Positions 16,699-27,168 of a stretch of 64,000 bases of DNA are shown in pieces (within the stretch, counting starts at the first letter, position 1; each line of letters starts with the position of its first letter). Below the pieces are notes generated by a model. The model was not told the DNA's origin. It saw nothing but the letters and a program-made list of their open reading frames with translations, and searched no databases. Position numbers and translations under genes: made by a program. The DNA comes from Diaminobutyricimonas sp. LJ205 (GTDB lineage: Bacteria; Actinomycetota; Actinomycetes; Actinomycetales; Microbacteriaceae): positions 1,054,001 through 1,118,000 of the forward strand of contig NZ_CP046619.1 in assembly GCF_009755725.1 (NCBI RefSeq). The letters are read 5' to 3'.

Positions 16699-17514
16699 AT
16701 GACGATGACCTACACCTTGAACGACGGCCGCCACATCCCGAAGATCGGCTTCGGCACCTATCGAGTAGGACGGGCCGAGACGGCCACCGCCATCACCGCG
16801 GGCTACCGGCTGCTCGACACCGCGCTGAACTACCGCAACGAGGCCGAGGCCGGCCAGGCGGTTCGCGAGTCCGAGGTGCCCCGCCGCGAGCTGTTCGTCA
16901 CCACCAAGCTGCCGGGCAGGCACCACGGGTATGACGAGACCACTGCGTCGCTGTCCGAGTCGCTCGGCAACCTTGGTCTCGATCACGTCGACCTTTACCT
17001 GATTCACTGGCCTCTGCCGCGGCAGGACCGCTACCTCGACAGCTGGCGGGCGATGATCGAACTGCGTGAGGCGGGGCTGGCCACCTCAATCGGAGTGTCC
17101 AACTTCACGAAAGCGCAGCTGGAGCGGCTGGCCGATGAGACCGGTGTGATGCCGGCAGTGAACCAGGTCGAACTGCACCCGTACTTTCCCCAGGAGGAAC
17201 TGCGGACGTTCCATGCCGAGCACGGCATCCGCACCCAGAGCTGGAGCCCGCTCGGCCGCGGCTCTGACCTGCTCGAGTCCGAGGTGGTCGCGCAGGTCGC
17301 CGACGCTCACGGTGTCACACCGGCGCAGGCAGTCCTGCGCTGGCATGTCGAACTCGGCTCGATCCCGATTCCCCGGTCGAAGGATGCCACGCGCCAGGCG
17401 CAGAATCTCGACGTGTTCGGTTTCGAGCTGACGGACGTCGAGGTCGCCGCCCTGTCCGGCTTAGCGCGCGGACGGTTGTGGGGCGGCGACCCCGACTCGC
17501 ACGAGGAGTTCTAG
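16699..17514 (+). CDS. Aldo/keto reductase
   Basis: This 271-residue NADPH-dependent aldo/keto reductase of the 2,5-diketo-gluconate reductase type has the full catalytic tetrad: D40 and Y45 in DTALNY, K70 in VTTKLPG and H103 in YLIHWPL. The cofactor-binding PRSKDATRQAQN is near 224-235. A carbonyl substrate cannot be named. It is 40 bases after the flavin enzyme and on the same strand, so a shared transcript is possible. Confidence 0.93.
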   Translation: MTMTYTLNDGRHIPKIGFGTYRVGRAETATAITAGYRLLDTALNYRNEAEAGQAVRESEVPRRELFVTTKLPGRHHGYDETTASLSESLGNLGLDHVDLYLIHWPLPRQDRYLDSWRAMIELREAGLATSIGVSNFTKAQLERLADETGVMPAVNQVELHPYFPQEELRTFHAEHGIRTQSWSPLGRGSDLLESEVVAQVADAHGVTPAQAVLRWHVELGSIPIPRSKDATRQAQNLDVFGFELTDVEVAALSGLARGRLWGGDPDSHEEF

Positions 17515-17518
17515 GCAG

Positions 17519-18073
17519 CTACGCCGTCTGCGCGGCGTGCTTGCCTTCGGCGAACTCCTCGACGAGCTTGGCGTTGAACGCCGGAAGGTCATCCGGTGTC
17601 CGAGACGAAACCAAGCCCGCATCGACCACCACTTCCTCGTCGACCCAACTTGCGCCCGCGTGACGAAGGTCGGTCTTCAGACTCGGATATGAGGTGATCG
17701 TGCGTCCATCGACGACGCCCGCTTCGATGAGGATCCACGCGCCGTGACAAATCACGCCGACCGGCTTGTGGTCTTCAAAGAATCCGCGAGTGAACGCCGC
17801 CGCGGTCTGGTCCATGCGCAGGTGGTCGGCGTTCACTACGCCGCCCGGTAGCACCAGCCCGTCGAAGTCGCGGAAGTCCGCGTCCCCGACCGTGAGGTCG
17901 ACCGTCTGCTCGTGGCCCTTCTTCCCGGTCACAGTGCCGGGTTTCGGAGCGACCAGCACAGCTTGGCCGCCGGCATCGACGACGGCCTGCCACGGGCTGG
18001 TCAACTCGACATCCTCGAACCCGTCGGTCAATAGGAACGCGTACCGCTTGCTGCTGAGGATCTGATCGTTCAT
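17519..18073 (-). CDS. DJ-1/PfpI family protein (type 1 glutamine amidotransferase-like)
   Basis: This 184-residue PfpI/YhbO-like protein has E20 in DGFEDVEL, the nucleophile C109 in VICHGAW with His110 next to it, and the VLPGGVVNADHLR loop near 74. Family members act as deglycases, chaperones or peptidases, and the assignment between these is debated. The fructosamine kinase 2 kb upstream would fit a glycation-repair theme, but this is only a guess. It converges with the aldo/keto reductase and is divergent from the LLM duo. Confidence 0.9.
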   Translation of the reverse strand: MNDQILSSKRYAFLLTDGFEDVELTSPWQAVVDAGGQAVLVAPKPGTVTGKKGHEQTVDLTVGDADFRDFDGLVLPGGVVNADHLRMDQTAAAFTRGFFEDHKPVGVICHGAWILIEAGVVDGRTITSYPSLKTDLRHAGASWVDEEVVVDAGLVSSRTPDDLPAFNAKLVEEFAEGKHAAQTA

Positions 18074-18219
18074 GCCGCCACGGTACGTCCGGGTCGCCGT
18101 TCCGTCACGGGATGTTCACGAGACTCTGAGGTACGCGGCGCAAAGTTTCGGGAATAGTGCGCCCGGGCCGCATGTTCAGTATGATGTTCATGCAAACGTA
18201 TCGATAAAGGATGACACCA

Positions 18220-19332
18220 ATGCAAATGCAGTTTGGAATCTTCAGCGTCGGTGACATCACCACCGACCCGACCACCGGCTACACCCCGACCGACGCCGAG
18301 CGCATTCAGAACATTCTGACCATCGCGCAGCACGCCGAACAGGTCGGCCTCGACGTCTTCGCCATGGGCGAGCACCACAACCCCCCGTTCTTCCCCTCCA
18401 GCCCGATCGCGATCAACAGCTGGCTCGCCGCCAAGACCGAGCGGATCATCCTCTCCACGGCGACCACCCTGATCACCACCAATGACCCCGTGCGTCTCGC
18501 CGAGGACTACGCCATGCTGCAGCACGTCTCCGGTGGCCGCATGGACCTCACCCTCGGCCGCGGCAACACCGGCCCGGTCTACCCGTGGTTCGGCGAGGAC
18601 ATCCGCCAGGGCATCCCGCTCGCAATCGAGAAGTACGGCCTGCTTCGCCGCCTGTGGCGCGAAGAGTTCGTCGACTGGGAGGGCCAGTTCCGCACCCCGC
18701 TGCAGGGCTTCCAGTCCACGCCGCGTCCGCTCGACGGGGTCCCCCCGTTCGTCTGGCACGGCAGCATCCGCAGCCCCGAAATCGCCGAGCAGGCCGCCTA
18801 CTATGGTGACGGCTTCTTCTCGAACCACATCTTCTGGCCCGCCTCGCACACCGCGAAGATGATCCAGTTCTACCGTCAGCGCTTCGAGCACTACGGCCAC
18901 GGCACCGCCGCGCAGGCGATCGTCGGCCTCGGCGGCCAGGTCTTCATGCGCAAGAACTCGCAGGATGCGGTCAACGAGTTCCGGCCTTACTTCAACAGCG
19001 CCCCGGTCTACGGCAACGGCCCGAGCATGGAAGAGTTCACCGAGCAGACCCCGCTTACCGTGGGCAGCCCGCAGCAGGTCATCGACCGCACCCTCGGCTT
19101 CCGCGACTACGCCGGCGACTACCAGCGCCAGCTCTGGCTGATGGACCACGCCGGCCTGCCGCTAAAGACCGTGCTCGAGCAGCTGGACATTCTCGGCGGC
19201 GAGGTCGTGCCGGTGCTGCGCGAAGAGTTCGCGAAGAACCGTCCGGCCGAGGTTCCGGATGCCCCCACCCACGCATCCCTGAAGGCTGACGCCGTACTGG
19301 CCGAGGCCGCCCAGAGCGCGGAGGTGAAGTGA
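18220..19332 (+). CDS. CE1758-family FMN-dependent luciferase-like monooxygenase
   Basis: This protein of about 370 residues has the luciferase-like fold: MQFGIFSVGDIT start, AEQVGLDVFAMGEHHNPPF near 38-56, ILSTATTLITTNDPVRLAEDYAMLQHVSGGRMDL near 70-105, and GRGNTGPVYPWFG. It matches the CE1758-type half of a conserved two-gene actinobacterial unit whose partner is the next gene. The ATG at 18220 is preferred over 18211 because AAAGG ends about 10 bases before it and family members begin with MQFGIF. Its TGA overlaps the partner's ATG by one base. Function is unknown; the partner probably supplies reduced FMN. Confidence 0.9.
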   Translation: MQMQFGIFSVGDITTDPTTGYTPTDAERIQNILTIAQHAEQVGLDVFAMGEHHNPPFFPSSPIAINSWLAAKTERIILSTATTLITTNDPVRLAEDYAMLQHVSGGRMDLTLGRGNTGPVYPWFGEDIRQGIPLAIEKYGLLRRLWREEFVDWEGQFRTPLQGFQSTPRPLDGVPPFVWHGSIRSPEIAEQAAYYGDGFFSNHIFWPASHTAKMIQFYRQRFEHYGHGTAAQAIVGLGGQVFMRKNSQDAVNEFRPYFNSAPVYGNGPSMEEFTEQTPLTVGSPQQVIDRTLGFRDYAGDYQRQLWLMDHAGLPLKTVLEQLDILGGEVVPVLREEFAKNRPAEVPDAPTHASLKADAVLAEAAQSAEVK

Positions 19333-19958
19333 TGACCGCCAAGCGGATCGCAGTGCTGTCGGCCGGGCTGTCGAAGCCCTCGTCGACCCGGATGCTCGCC
19401 GACCGGCTGGCCGACGCGACCGTCGCCAGGCTCGCCGAGCAGGGGATTGAGGCATCCGTCGAGACATTCGAGCTGCGGGATACCGCGCAGGATGTCACGA
19501 ACAACATGCTCACCGGGTTCCCGAGCCCCAAGCTCGAGAGTGTGATCGAATCGGTCACCACCGCGGACGGGCTGATCGCGGTGACGCCGGTGTTCACGAC
19601 CAGCTACAACGGTCTGTTCAAGTCCTTCTTCGACGTCATCGACAACACCGCGCTGACCGACATGCCGGTGCTGATGGGTGCGACCGCGGGCACCGCCAGG
19701 CACTCGCTGGTGCTGGACTACTCGATGCGTCCGCTGTTCAACTACCTGCACGCCATCGTGGTGCCGACCGGCGTGTTCGCTGCGTCAAGCGACTGGGGCA
19801 ACGGCGGCGACAAGGTCAAGACGCTGCACGATCGCATCGAACGGGCCGGCCGCGAGTTCGCGCCGCTGGTCGCGGCATCGACCCGATCGAGCGAGGTCAA
19901 GGACCCGTTCGCGCTGGACCCCTCGTTCAGCCCGACCGGCTCCTACGTGATCGACTGA
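19332..19958 (+). CDS. CE1759-family FMN reductase (partner of LLM monooxygenase)
   Basis: This 208-residue flavodoxin-fold NAD(P)H:FMN reductase begins RIAVLSAGLSKPSSTRMLADRLADAT, and its flavin-binding loop VTPVFTTSYNGLFKSFFD lies near 81-98. It is the CE1759-type member of the LLM duo and would hand FMNH2 to the monooxygenase encoded just upstream. TGATG overlap with the upstream gene shows tight coupling. The gene ends in front of an inverted-repeat cluster that separates it from the convergent pntB gene. Confidence 0.9.
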   Translation: MTAKRIAVLSAGLSKPSSTRMLADRLADATVARLAEQGIEASVETFELRDTAQDVTNNMLTGFPSPKLESVIESVTTADGLIAVTPVFTTSYNGLFKSFFDVIDNTALTDMPVLMGATAGTARHSLVLDYSMRPLFNYLHAIVVPTGVFAASSDWGNGGDKVKTLHDRIERAGREFAPLVAASTRSSEVKDPFALDPSFSPTGSYVID

Positions 19959-20012
19959 CGCCGGCTCAGCTCACTCAACCCGAGCCTCGTACCCGCGAGG
20001 CTAGGCACCACC

Positions 20013-20074
20013 GCTGATCGAGCCTGCCGAGATCTCGGCAAGCTCGATCAGCGGGGGTGCAAGCTCGATCAGCG
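20013..20074. repeat. Intergenic inverted repeat of the GCTGRTCGAGC family
   Basis: GCTGATCGAGCCTGCCGAGA (20013-20032) is followed directly by its inverted copy (20033-20052) with one mismatch. A further half-copy lies at 20061-20074. It lies between convergent genes and could serve as a two-way terminator. Confidence 0.75.
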
Positions 20075-20101
20075 GGGTGCAGTCTCGGCGCGACGGCCCA
20101 G

Positions 20102-21478
20102 CTACACAAGCGCCTTGATCGAACTCAGCACCTTGGTCAGCGACTCCTTCGCGTCGCCGAACAGCAGCGTCGTCTTCGGGTCGTAGAGCAGCTCGTTCTC
20201 GATGCCCGCGAAGCCCGGCCGCATCGACCGCTTCAGGAACACCACCTGGCCGGCCTGGCCGACCTCGAGGATCGGCATGCCGTAGATCGGCGAGCCTGGC
20301 GCGGTCTTCGCCGCTGGGTTCACCACGTCGTTCGCACCGACGACGAGCACGACGTCGGTGTGGCTGAACTGCGGGTTCACCTCGTCCAGTTCACGCAGCG
20401 ACTCGTACGGCACGTTCGCCTCGGCCAGCAGCACGTTCATGTGCCCGGGCATCCGGCCGGCGACCGGATGGATGCCGAAGCTCACCTCGACACCGCGTTC
20501 CTCGAGCACGCTCGCCAGCTCGGCGATCGTGTGCTGCCCCTGCGCGACCGCGAGACCGTAGCCGGGCACGATCACCACCCGTTGCGCGTAACCGAGCTCC
20601 ACCGCGACATCCTCCGGCGTCGACGAGCGCACCGGGCGGTCACTGACCGTGGTCGACCCGGCGGTCGATCCTCCGCGGAAGGCGCCGAACAGGATGCCGG
20701 CGACACTGCGCCCCATCGCCTGCGCCATAGCCTGGGTGAGGATGGTGCCGCTCGCGCCGACCAGGGTGCCGGCCACCAGCAGCAGCACGTTGCCGAGCAC
20801 GATTCCGGATGCCGCCACCGCAAGCCCGGTGAACGCGTTCAGCAGCGAGATGACGATCGGGACATCCGCCCCACCGACCGGAAGCACCAGCAGCAGACCG
20901 GCCGCGAGCCCGAGCACGAGCACCGCGACCGCCCACTCGACAGACCCGGTCGCCACCACGACGCCACAGCCGGCGAGAGCTGCGACGATCGCGATCGTCA
21001 TCACCAGCGGCATGCCGGGGAAGGTCAGCGGGCGCGTGCTGATGAGCTCCTGCAACTTGGCCACGGTGACCGCCGAACCGGCGAACGAGATGGCGCCGAC
21101 CAGCATCGTGAAGACCACGGCGACGCGCATCCACAGGTCGTCGCTGTGCCCGAGTTCGAGCAGCGCCACGAGCGCCGCCGCGCCGCCGCCGACCCCGTTG
21201 AACAGGGCCACCAACTGCGGCATCTGGGTCATCTGCACCCGGCGGGCAATCGGCACCGCCACGCCCGCGCCGACCACGATCGCGGCGAGGATGAACGGAA
21301 TGTTCTCCAGCCGCGCCGACAGGAACACCGTGACCACGGCGATGAACGCCCCGGCCGCGCCGATCGCGTTGCCGCGGCGGGCGCTCTGCGGGGAGCTGAG
21401 CCCCTTCAGGGCGAGGATGAAGCAGACGGCCGCGACCAGGTAGAGCAGCGCGGTCCATTCGGGGCTGAGCACGCTCAC
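20102..21478 (-). CDS. pntB: NAD(P) transhydrogenase subunit beta
   Basis: This 458-residue membrane subunit passes hydride from NADH to NADP+ using proton entry. About eight or nine membrane spans occupy the first 260 residues, and the C-terminal NADP(H)-binding domain III has the diagnostic GYGLAVAQGQH motif near 335 and GANDVVNPAAK near 410. The GTG start at 21478 overlaps the stop of the small alpha-2 gene by 4 bases (GTGA). It is the last gene of a three-gene transhydrogenase operon that supplies NADPH. Confidence 0.97.
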   Translation of the reverse strand: MSVLSPEWTALLYLVAAVCFILALKGLSSPQSARRGNAIGAAGAFIAVVTVFLSARLENIPFILAAIVVGAGVAVPIARRVQMTQMPQLVALFNGVGGGAAALVALLELGHSDDLWMRVAVVFTMLVGAISFAGSAVTVAKLQELISTRPLTFPGMPLVMTIAIVAALAGCGVVVATGSVEWAVAVLVLGLAAGLLLVLPVGGADVPIVISLLNAFTGLAVAASGIVLGNVLLLVAGTLVGASGTILTQAMAQAMGRSVAGILFGAFRGGSTAGSTTVSDRPVRSSTPEDVAVELGYAQRVVIVPGYGLAVAQGQHTIAELASVLEERGVEVSFGIHPVAGRMPGHMNVLLAEANVPYESLRELDEVNPQFSHTDVVLVVGANDVVNPAAKTAPGSPIYGMPILEVGQAGQVVFLKRSMRPGFAGIENELLYDPKTTLLFGDAKESLTKVLSSIKALV

Positions 21479-21786
21479 TTCGCGGTCTCCTTCGTCTTGG
21501 CGGCCGCGGGAGTCTTGCGGCGGAACATCTCGAGCATGCGGTCGGTGACGACGAAGCCGCCGACGAGGTTGGCGGTGGCGAGCACCACCGCGATCAGCGC
21601 GATAGTCAGCGCGCCCGGGTCGGTGGCCTGGCCGGCGACGATGATCGCACCGACGAGGATGATGCCGTGGATCGCGTTCGCGCCGGACATCAGCGGGGTG
21701 TGCAGCTTGCTCGTCACCTTCGAGACCACCTCGAAGCCGACGAACACCGCCAGCACCACAACAGTGAGCAGGGTCACCGCATCCAT
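21475..21786 (-). CDS. pntAb: NAD(P) transhydrogenase subunit alpha 2 (membrane part)
   Basis: This 103-residue protein has three hydrophobic spans with LHTPLMSGANAIHGII near 27-42, the conserved signature of the membrane part of the alpha subunit. It is encoded separately from the soluble part, as in Rhodospirillum and many actinobacteria. The ATG at 21786 overlaps the stop of pntA by one base (TGATG), so upstream in-frame codons are rejected. A short Lys-rich tail follows the last span. Confidence 0.95.
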   Translation of the reverse strand: MDAVTLLTVVVLAVFVGFEVVSKVTSKLHTPLMSGANAIHGIILVGAIIVAGQATDPGALTIALIAVVLATANLVGGFVVTDRMLEMFRRKTPAAAKTKETAK

Positions 21787-22931
21787 CACTTCGCCCCTTC
21801 CAGCATCTCGGCCGTCGGCTGATGCCGTACGGATCCCTCGTGGGTGAGGCACGCTCCCGCGATCACCTCGTCATCGAAATCAGGCGAGACGACGCCGTCA
21901 GCGGTCATCAGCGCCAACAGGTTGGCGACGTTCTTCGCGAACAGCCGCGATGCGTCCGAGGGGACTGCGGATGGCGCATCCTTCAACCCGACCAGGGTGA
22001 TCGTGCCATCGCCCGACTTGGTCGGCACCGCGATGTCCTTTCCGGCGACGACACCTTCGACGTTGCCGCCGGTCTCGGCCGCGAGGTCGACGATCACCGA
22101 GCCGGCGCGCATGCCGGCGACCATGTCCGCGGTCACCAGCAGCGGCGCCGGCCGGCCGGGGATCGCGGCGGTGGTGATCAGGATGTCGGTGGCCGCCACG
22201 TGCGGGGCGAGCAATTGCCGCTGCCGTTCGGCGCGGTCGTCGCTCAGGCTGCGGGCATAACCGCTCGAATCCTGACCGGACTCGACATCGAGGTTGATGA
22301 AGGTGCCGCCCATCGAGGTGACCTCATCGGCTGAGGTGGGCCGGATGTCGTTGGCCGACACCCGCGCGCCGAGCCGTTTCGCGGTGCCGATCGCCTGCAG
22401 CCCGGCAACGCCGGCGCCCAGGACGAGCACCTTGGCCGGGGGGATCGTTCCGGCAGCGGTCATGAACTGGGGCAGGAACCGGCCGAACCGCATCGTGGCT
22501 TCGAGCACTGCCCGGTATCCGGCGACCAGCGCCTGGGAGCTGAGCGCATCCATCGACTGGGCGCGCGAGATGCGAGGCACCAGTTCGAGCGCGAACGCCG
22601 TCGCCCCGGCATCGGCGAGGGCACGCACCGAGTCGAGTTCGGAGGCGGGGGAGGCGAATCCGATCGTCACCGCACCCTGCTTCAGCGCCGCCGCGACTTC
22701 CGGCTCCAGCGGGCGCACGTGGCAGACCACGTCCAGGTCGCCGAGTGGCAGCCGAGGCACCGTCCGCGCGCCTGCTTCGGCGTACGCGGCATCCGCGATT
22801 CCCGCCTCGGTCCCCGCGCCCGCCTCGATGTGAACCTCGAGCCCCAGGGCCGTGATCTGTCTGACTGTCTCCGGTGTCGCCGCGACGCGACGTTCACCCG
22901 GGCGGTTCTCCCGCACTATGCCAACTCGCAC
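21786..22931 (-). CDS. pntA: NAD(P) transhydrogenase subunit alpha 1 (NAD-binding)
   Basis: This 381-residue soluble domain I binds NAD(H). It starts VRVGIVRENRPGERRVAATP, with GAGVAGLQAIGTAKRLGARV near 165-184 as the Rossmann motif, and ends with the region leading to the separately encoded membrane part. GTG at 22931 is chosen because AGAGGAC lies about 8 bases upstream and the family begins at this point; the frame is open further upstream but unlike the family. First gene of the pntA-pntAb-pntB operon. Confidence 0.95.
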   Translation of the reverse strand: MRVGIVRENRPGERRVAATPETVRQITALGLEVHIEAGAGTEAGIADAAYAEAGARTVPRLPLGDLDVVCHVRPLEPEVAAALKQGAVTIGFASPASELDSVRALADAGATAFALELVPRISRAQSMDALSSQALVAGYRAVLEATMRFGRFLPQFMTAAGTIPPAKVLVLGAGVAGLQAIGTAKRLGARVSANDIRPTSADEVTSMGGTFINLDVESGQDSSGYARSLSDDRAERQRQLLAPHVAATDILITTAAIPGRPAPLLVTADMVAGMRAGSVIVDLAAETGGNVEGVVAGKDIAVPTKSGDGTITLVGLKDAPSAVPSDASRLFAKNVANLLALMTADGVVSPDFDDEVIAGACLTHEGSVRHQPTAEMLEGAK

Positions 22932-23108
22932 TGTGTTTGTCCTCTCTGACGAGGTCAGCGTAGCGAGGAGATTTCGTCGCACAAGCAAGAAATGGGCACG
23001 CGCAAAAGAAATAAAAGGTCAAACTTTCGAAATCGCGAAAATGACGGATGCCCACTCCCAAACCCCGGGGAGTGGGCGTCCGAGCAAGCGGGAGTGACTC
23101 GAAGCGAG

Positions 23109-23312
23109 TTACTCGAGTACGAAGGTGACCTCGAGGACCACCTGCCACGCGACGATGGTGCCGTCGTTGGCTTCCACCGTTTGTTCCTTCACCCAGGCGC
23201 CCTCGACGTTCCGCAGGGTGGCGTGGGCTCGCTCGATACCGACGCGCACGGCGTCATCGAAGCTGGATTCCGAACGGGCACTGATGGTTGTGACGCGCGC
23301 AACCGATCCCAT
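23109..23312 (-). CDS. Dodecin family flavin-binding protein
   Basis: This 67-residue protein is a dodecin, a dodecameric flavin store that protects against free flavin chemistry. The family core is visible: SVARVTTISARSESSFDDAV, GIERAHATLRNVEGAWVKEQ and the C-terminal strand WQVVLEVTFVLE. The ATG at 23312 is preceded by AAGGAGGAAT, one of the best ribosome binding sites in the window. It is monocistronic, divergent from pnp. Confidence 0.93.
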   Translation of the reverse strand: MGSVARVTTISARSESSFDDAVRVGIERAHATLRNVEGAWVKEQTVEANDGTIVAWQVVLEVTFVLE

Positions 23313-23688
23313 GATTCCTCCTTGAATGTGGGCGAACCTGTCAGCCACAGTCAACGCCCGAGCCGCGGCCGCGTCCAGCCTCTCCGCTGGAATGCGGCGT
23401 GGCGAACTGGGGTGCATCAGGCTTCGGCTGGGTAGGCGATGGTACGCTGAGCTCGGTTCAACCTGTGTCTGAAGGTTGAACCATGTAATCGAATAGTGAG
23501 CAACAAACGGAGCAGGCCGGCTCGAAGCTGGTCACCGGTGGTGGCATCCCGTCTCGAACGGTGTGTTTCTACTGTTGGCCAGAGCAGACGCCCGGCACCC
23601 ACGTGTCGTGTCCCTTCCTGCCCGCTCCTGCTCCGATGCACTACGCCGCGCCCACCGGGGTGCGACAGAGCAAAGGAGAGAGACCTTA
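23313..23688 (+). other. 376-base dodecin-pnp gap: pnp leader region
   Basis: This is the only gap over 300 bases. GGTACGCTGAG near 23451 could hold a -10 (TACGCT). Just after it, GGTTCAACC (23455-23463) and GGTTGAACC (23474-23482) form a 9-bp perfect stem with a 10-base loop. The following 200 bases have no stop-free frame that resembles a protein. AAAGGAGAGA lies just before the pnp ATG. It looks like a long structured 5' leader, as PNPase genes often have for autoregulation. Confidence 0.5.
23455..23482 (+). promoter_or_regulatory. Hairpin in the pnp leader
   Basis: A perfect 9-bp stem GGTTCAACC/GGTTGAACC with a 10-base loop lies about 205 bases before the pnp start. It is a candidate RNase processing or autoregulation site. 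Confidence 0.45.
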
Positions 23689-25977
<2,289 letters not shown>

Positions 25978-25985
25978 GCCACTTC

Positions 25986-26007
25986 GCTGGTCGAGCTTGT
26001 CGAGACC
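25986..26007 (+). repeat. GCTGGTCGAGCTTGTCGAG intergenic repeat unit
   Basis: A full copy of the dispersed unit lies 9 bases after the pnp stop and directly before the terminator. Confidence 0.7.
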
Positions 26008-26010
26008 CTG

Positions 26011-26046
26011 AAAGGATGCCCGCGCCACTTGGCGCGGGCATCCTTT
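26011..26046 (+). terminator. Intrinsic terminator of pnp
   Basis: A perfect 16-bp stem AAAGGATGCCCGCGCC closes over ACTT, and the A/T ends of the stem give a TCCTTTGTT tail. This is a strong intrinsic terminator. Confidence 0.9.
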
Positions 26047-26138
26047 GTTAACGCCCCGGCGTGTCGCGACCCTAACTATCAAGTTGAGCATGAGACTTAT
26101 GCCAGCACAGAGAGGGTGCGTTCTTTAGGGGAGATCAC

Positions 26139-26321
26139 ATGGGCCGGCACAGCGCGTATCAATCACCGTGGTGGTCATCTGCGCGTCATCGCGGCCCAGG
26201 ATCGCTTGAGCGGTTCGTGCAGCGCGGACGTCATCAGCTCGTGCTCACGACCGCCGCGGCGATGCTCGTGGTGCTGATCCTCGGCACGACGCCGACGTTC
26301 CAGGAAAACCTGATCCGCTAG
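26139..26321 (+). CDS. Small single-span membrane protein, unrecognised
   Basis: This 60-residue frame has a basic, His/Arg-rich N-terminus followed by one hydrophobic span (LVLTTAAAMLVVLILG, about 34-49) and a short polar tail. AGGGGAGATCAC precedes the ATG, a fair ribosome binding site. I do not recognise a family. It stands alone after the pnp terminator and converges with the ABC permease gene. It could be a real short membrane peptide or a chance frame. Confidence 0.45.
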   Translation: MGRHSAYQSPWWSSARHRGPGSLERFVQRGRHQLVLTTAAAMLVVLILGTTPTFQENLIR

Positions 26322-26379
26322 GCATCCACCGAGAGGTTGGTGTAGGCGAGGTATCCGCCGGCTTTCAGTTTCGACCGAA

Positions 26380-27168
26380 TCAGCGCCCCACGTCACGAAT
26401 GGCGAGACCGACCGCAGCGATGCCGAGCAGCGCAACGCAGACCCCGTACAGCGCTGCGAGACTCGCCCAATCGGCGCCCTCCGAGAGCGGGTCTGGGCCG
26501 AATGCCCAGAAATACGGGGAATACGGATGCAGCCAGTCCAAGTCCTCACTCTGATTGGCGATCGCATTGAGGGCGTACGCGAGCACAGCGACGCCGGCAC
26601 CGACAGCCACGGCGAGGCTGTGCCGTCCGGTCAGGGCGCCGGCTGCCAGCGCCGAGAAGGCGAGCAGCAGGATGAGCCCCAGATATGCGGCAGCCGCTGC
26701 GACGAGGTTCACCGGCTCCAGCTCCAGCTCTGCGGAATCGTTGAGCGCGAGGATGATCAGCGCCGCCAACACGCTGAGCCACGCCAGTCGGACCGCGACA
26801 GCCAGCGCCCGCTCGAGCACCAGGCGCACCCGGCTGACGCCGTGCGCCAGGGTCAGCTCGAGGAGGCCATCCTCCTCATCGCCGGCGACGGCAGCCGCTC
26901 CCCACCCGATGCCGGCGATCGATCCCAGCGCGAATCCCATCAACCCGAAGAAGGTCGCCTGCACGTAGCCGGCGCCGGTGGCGATCTGGTCGTAGCCGAG
27001 GGTCGAGACCAGCTCCTGGGGGAGTGAGTCGAGCAGCCGTGTCAGCTCGGGGGTCGCGCCGAACGAGGGAAACAGCGGCAGATAGAGCAGCAGTGCGAAC
27101 AGCACGGCGAGGCTCCAGGCGATCAGCGACCGCCAGGAGTCGGCGAGTGCGCGCATGAATACCGGCAT
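26380..27168 (-). CDS. ABC-2 type transporter permease
   Basis: This 262-residue permease has six hydrophobic spans: one at about 12-35, a second pair around 85-100, and the rest after residue 120. The DEEDGLLELTLAHGVSR stretch near 99-115 is the coupling-helix region typical of ABC-2 multidrug exporters. It is encoded after its ATPase with a one-base TGATG overlap. Substrate unknown; transporters of this kind often export antibiotics or lipids. Confidence 0.88.
   Translation of the reverse strand: MPVFMRALADSWRSLIAWSLAVLFALLLYLPLFPSFGATPELTRLLDSLPQELVSTLGYDQIATGAGYVQATFFGLMGFALGSIAGIGWGAAAVAGDEEDGLLELTLAHGVSRVRLVLERALAVAVRLAWLSVLAALIILALNDSAELELEPVNLVAAAAAYLGLILLLAFSALAAGALTGRHSLAVAVGAGVAVLAYALNAIANQSEDLDWLHPYSPYFWAFGPDPLSEGADWASLAALYGVCVALLGIAAVGLAIRDVGR

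Noticed and set aside
23563-23688. GTG at 23563 as an upstream pnp start
   Set aside because: It would add 42 residues unlike any PNPase; the ATG at 23689 has a strong ribosome binding site and the family start.
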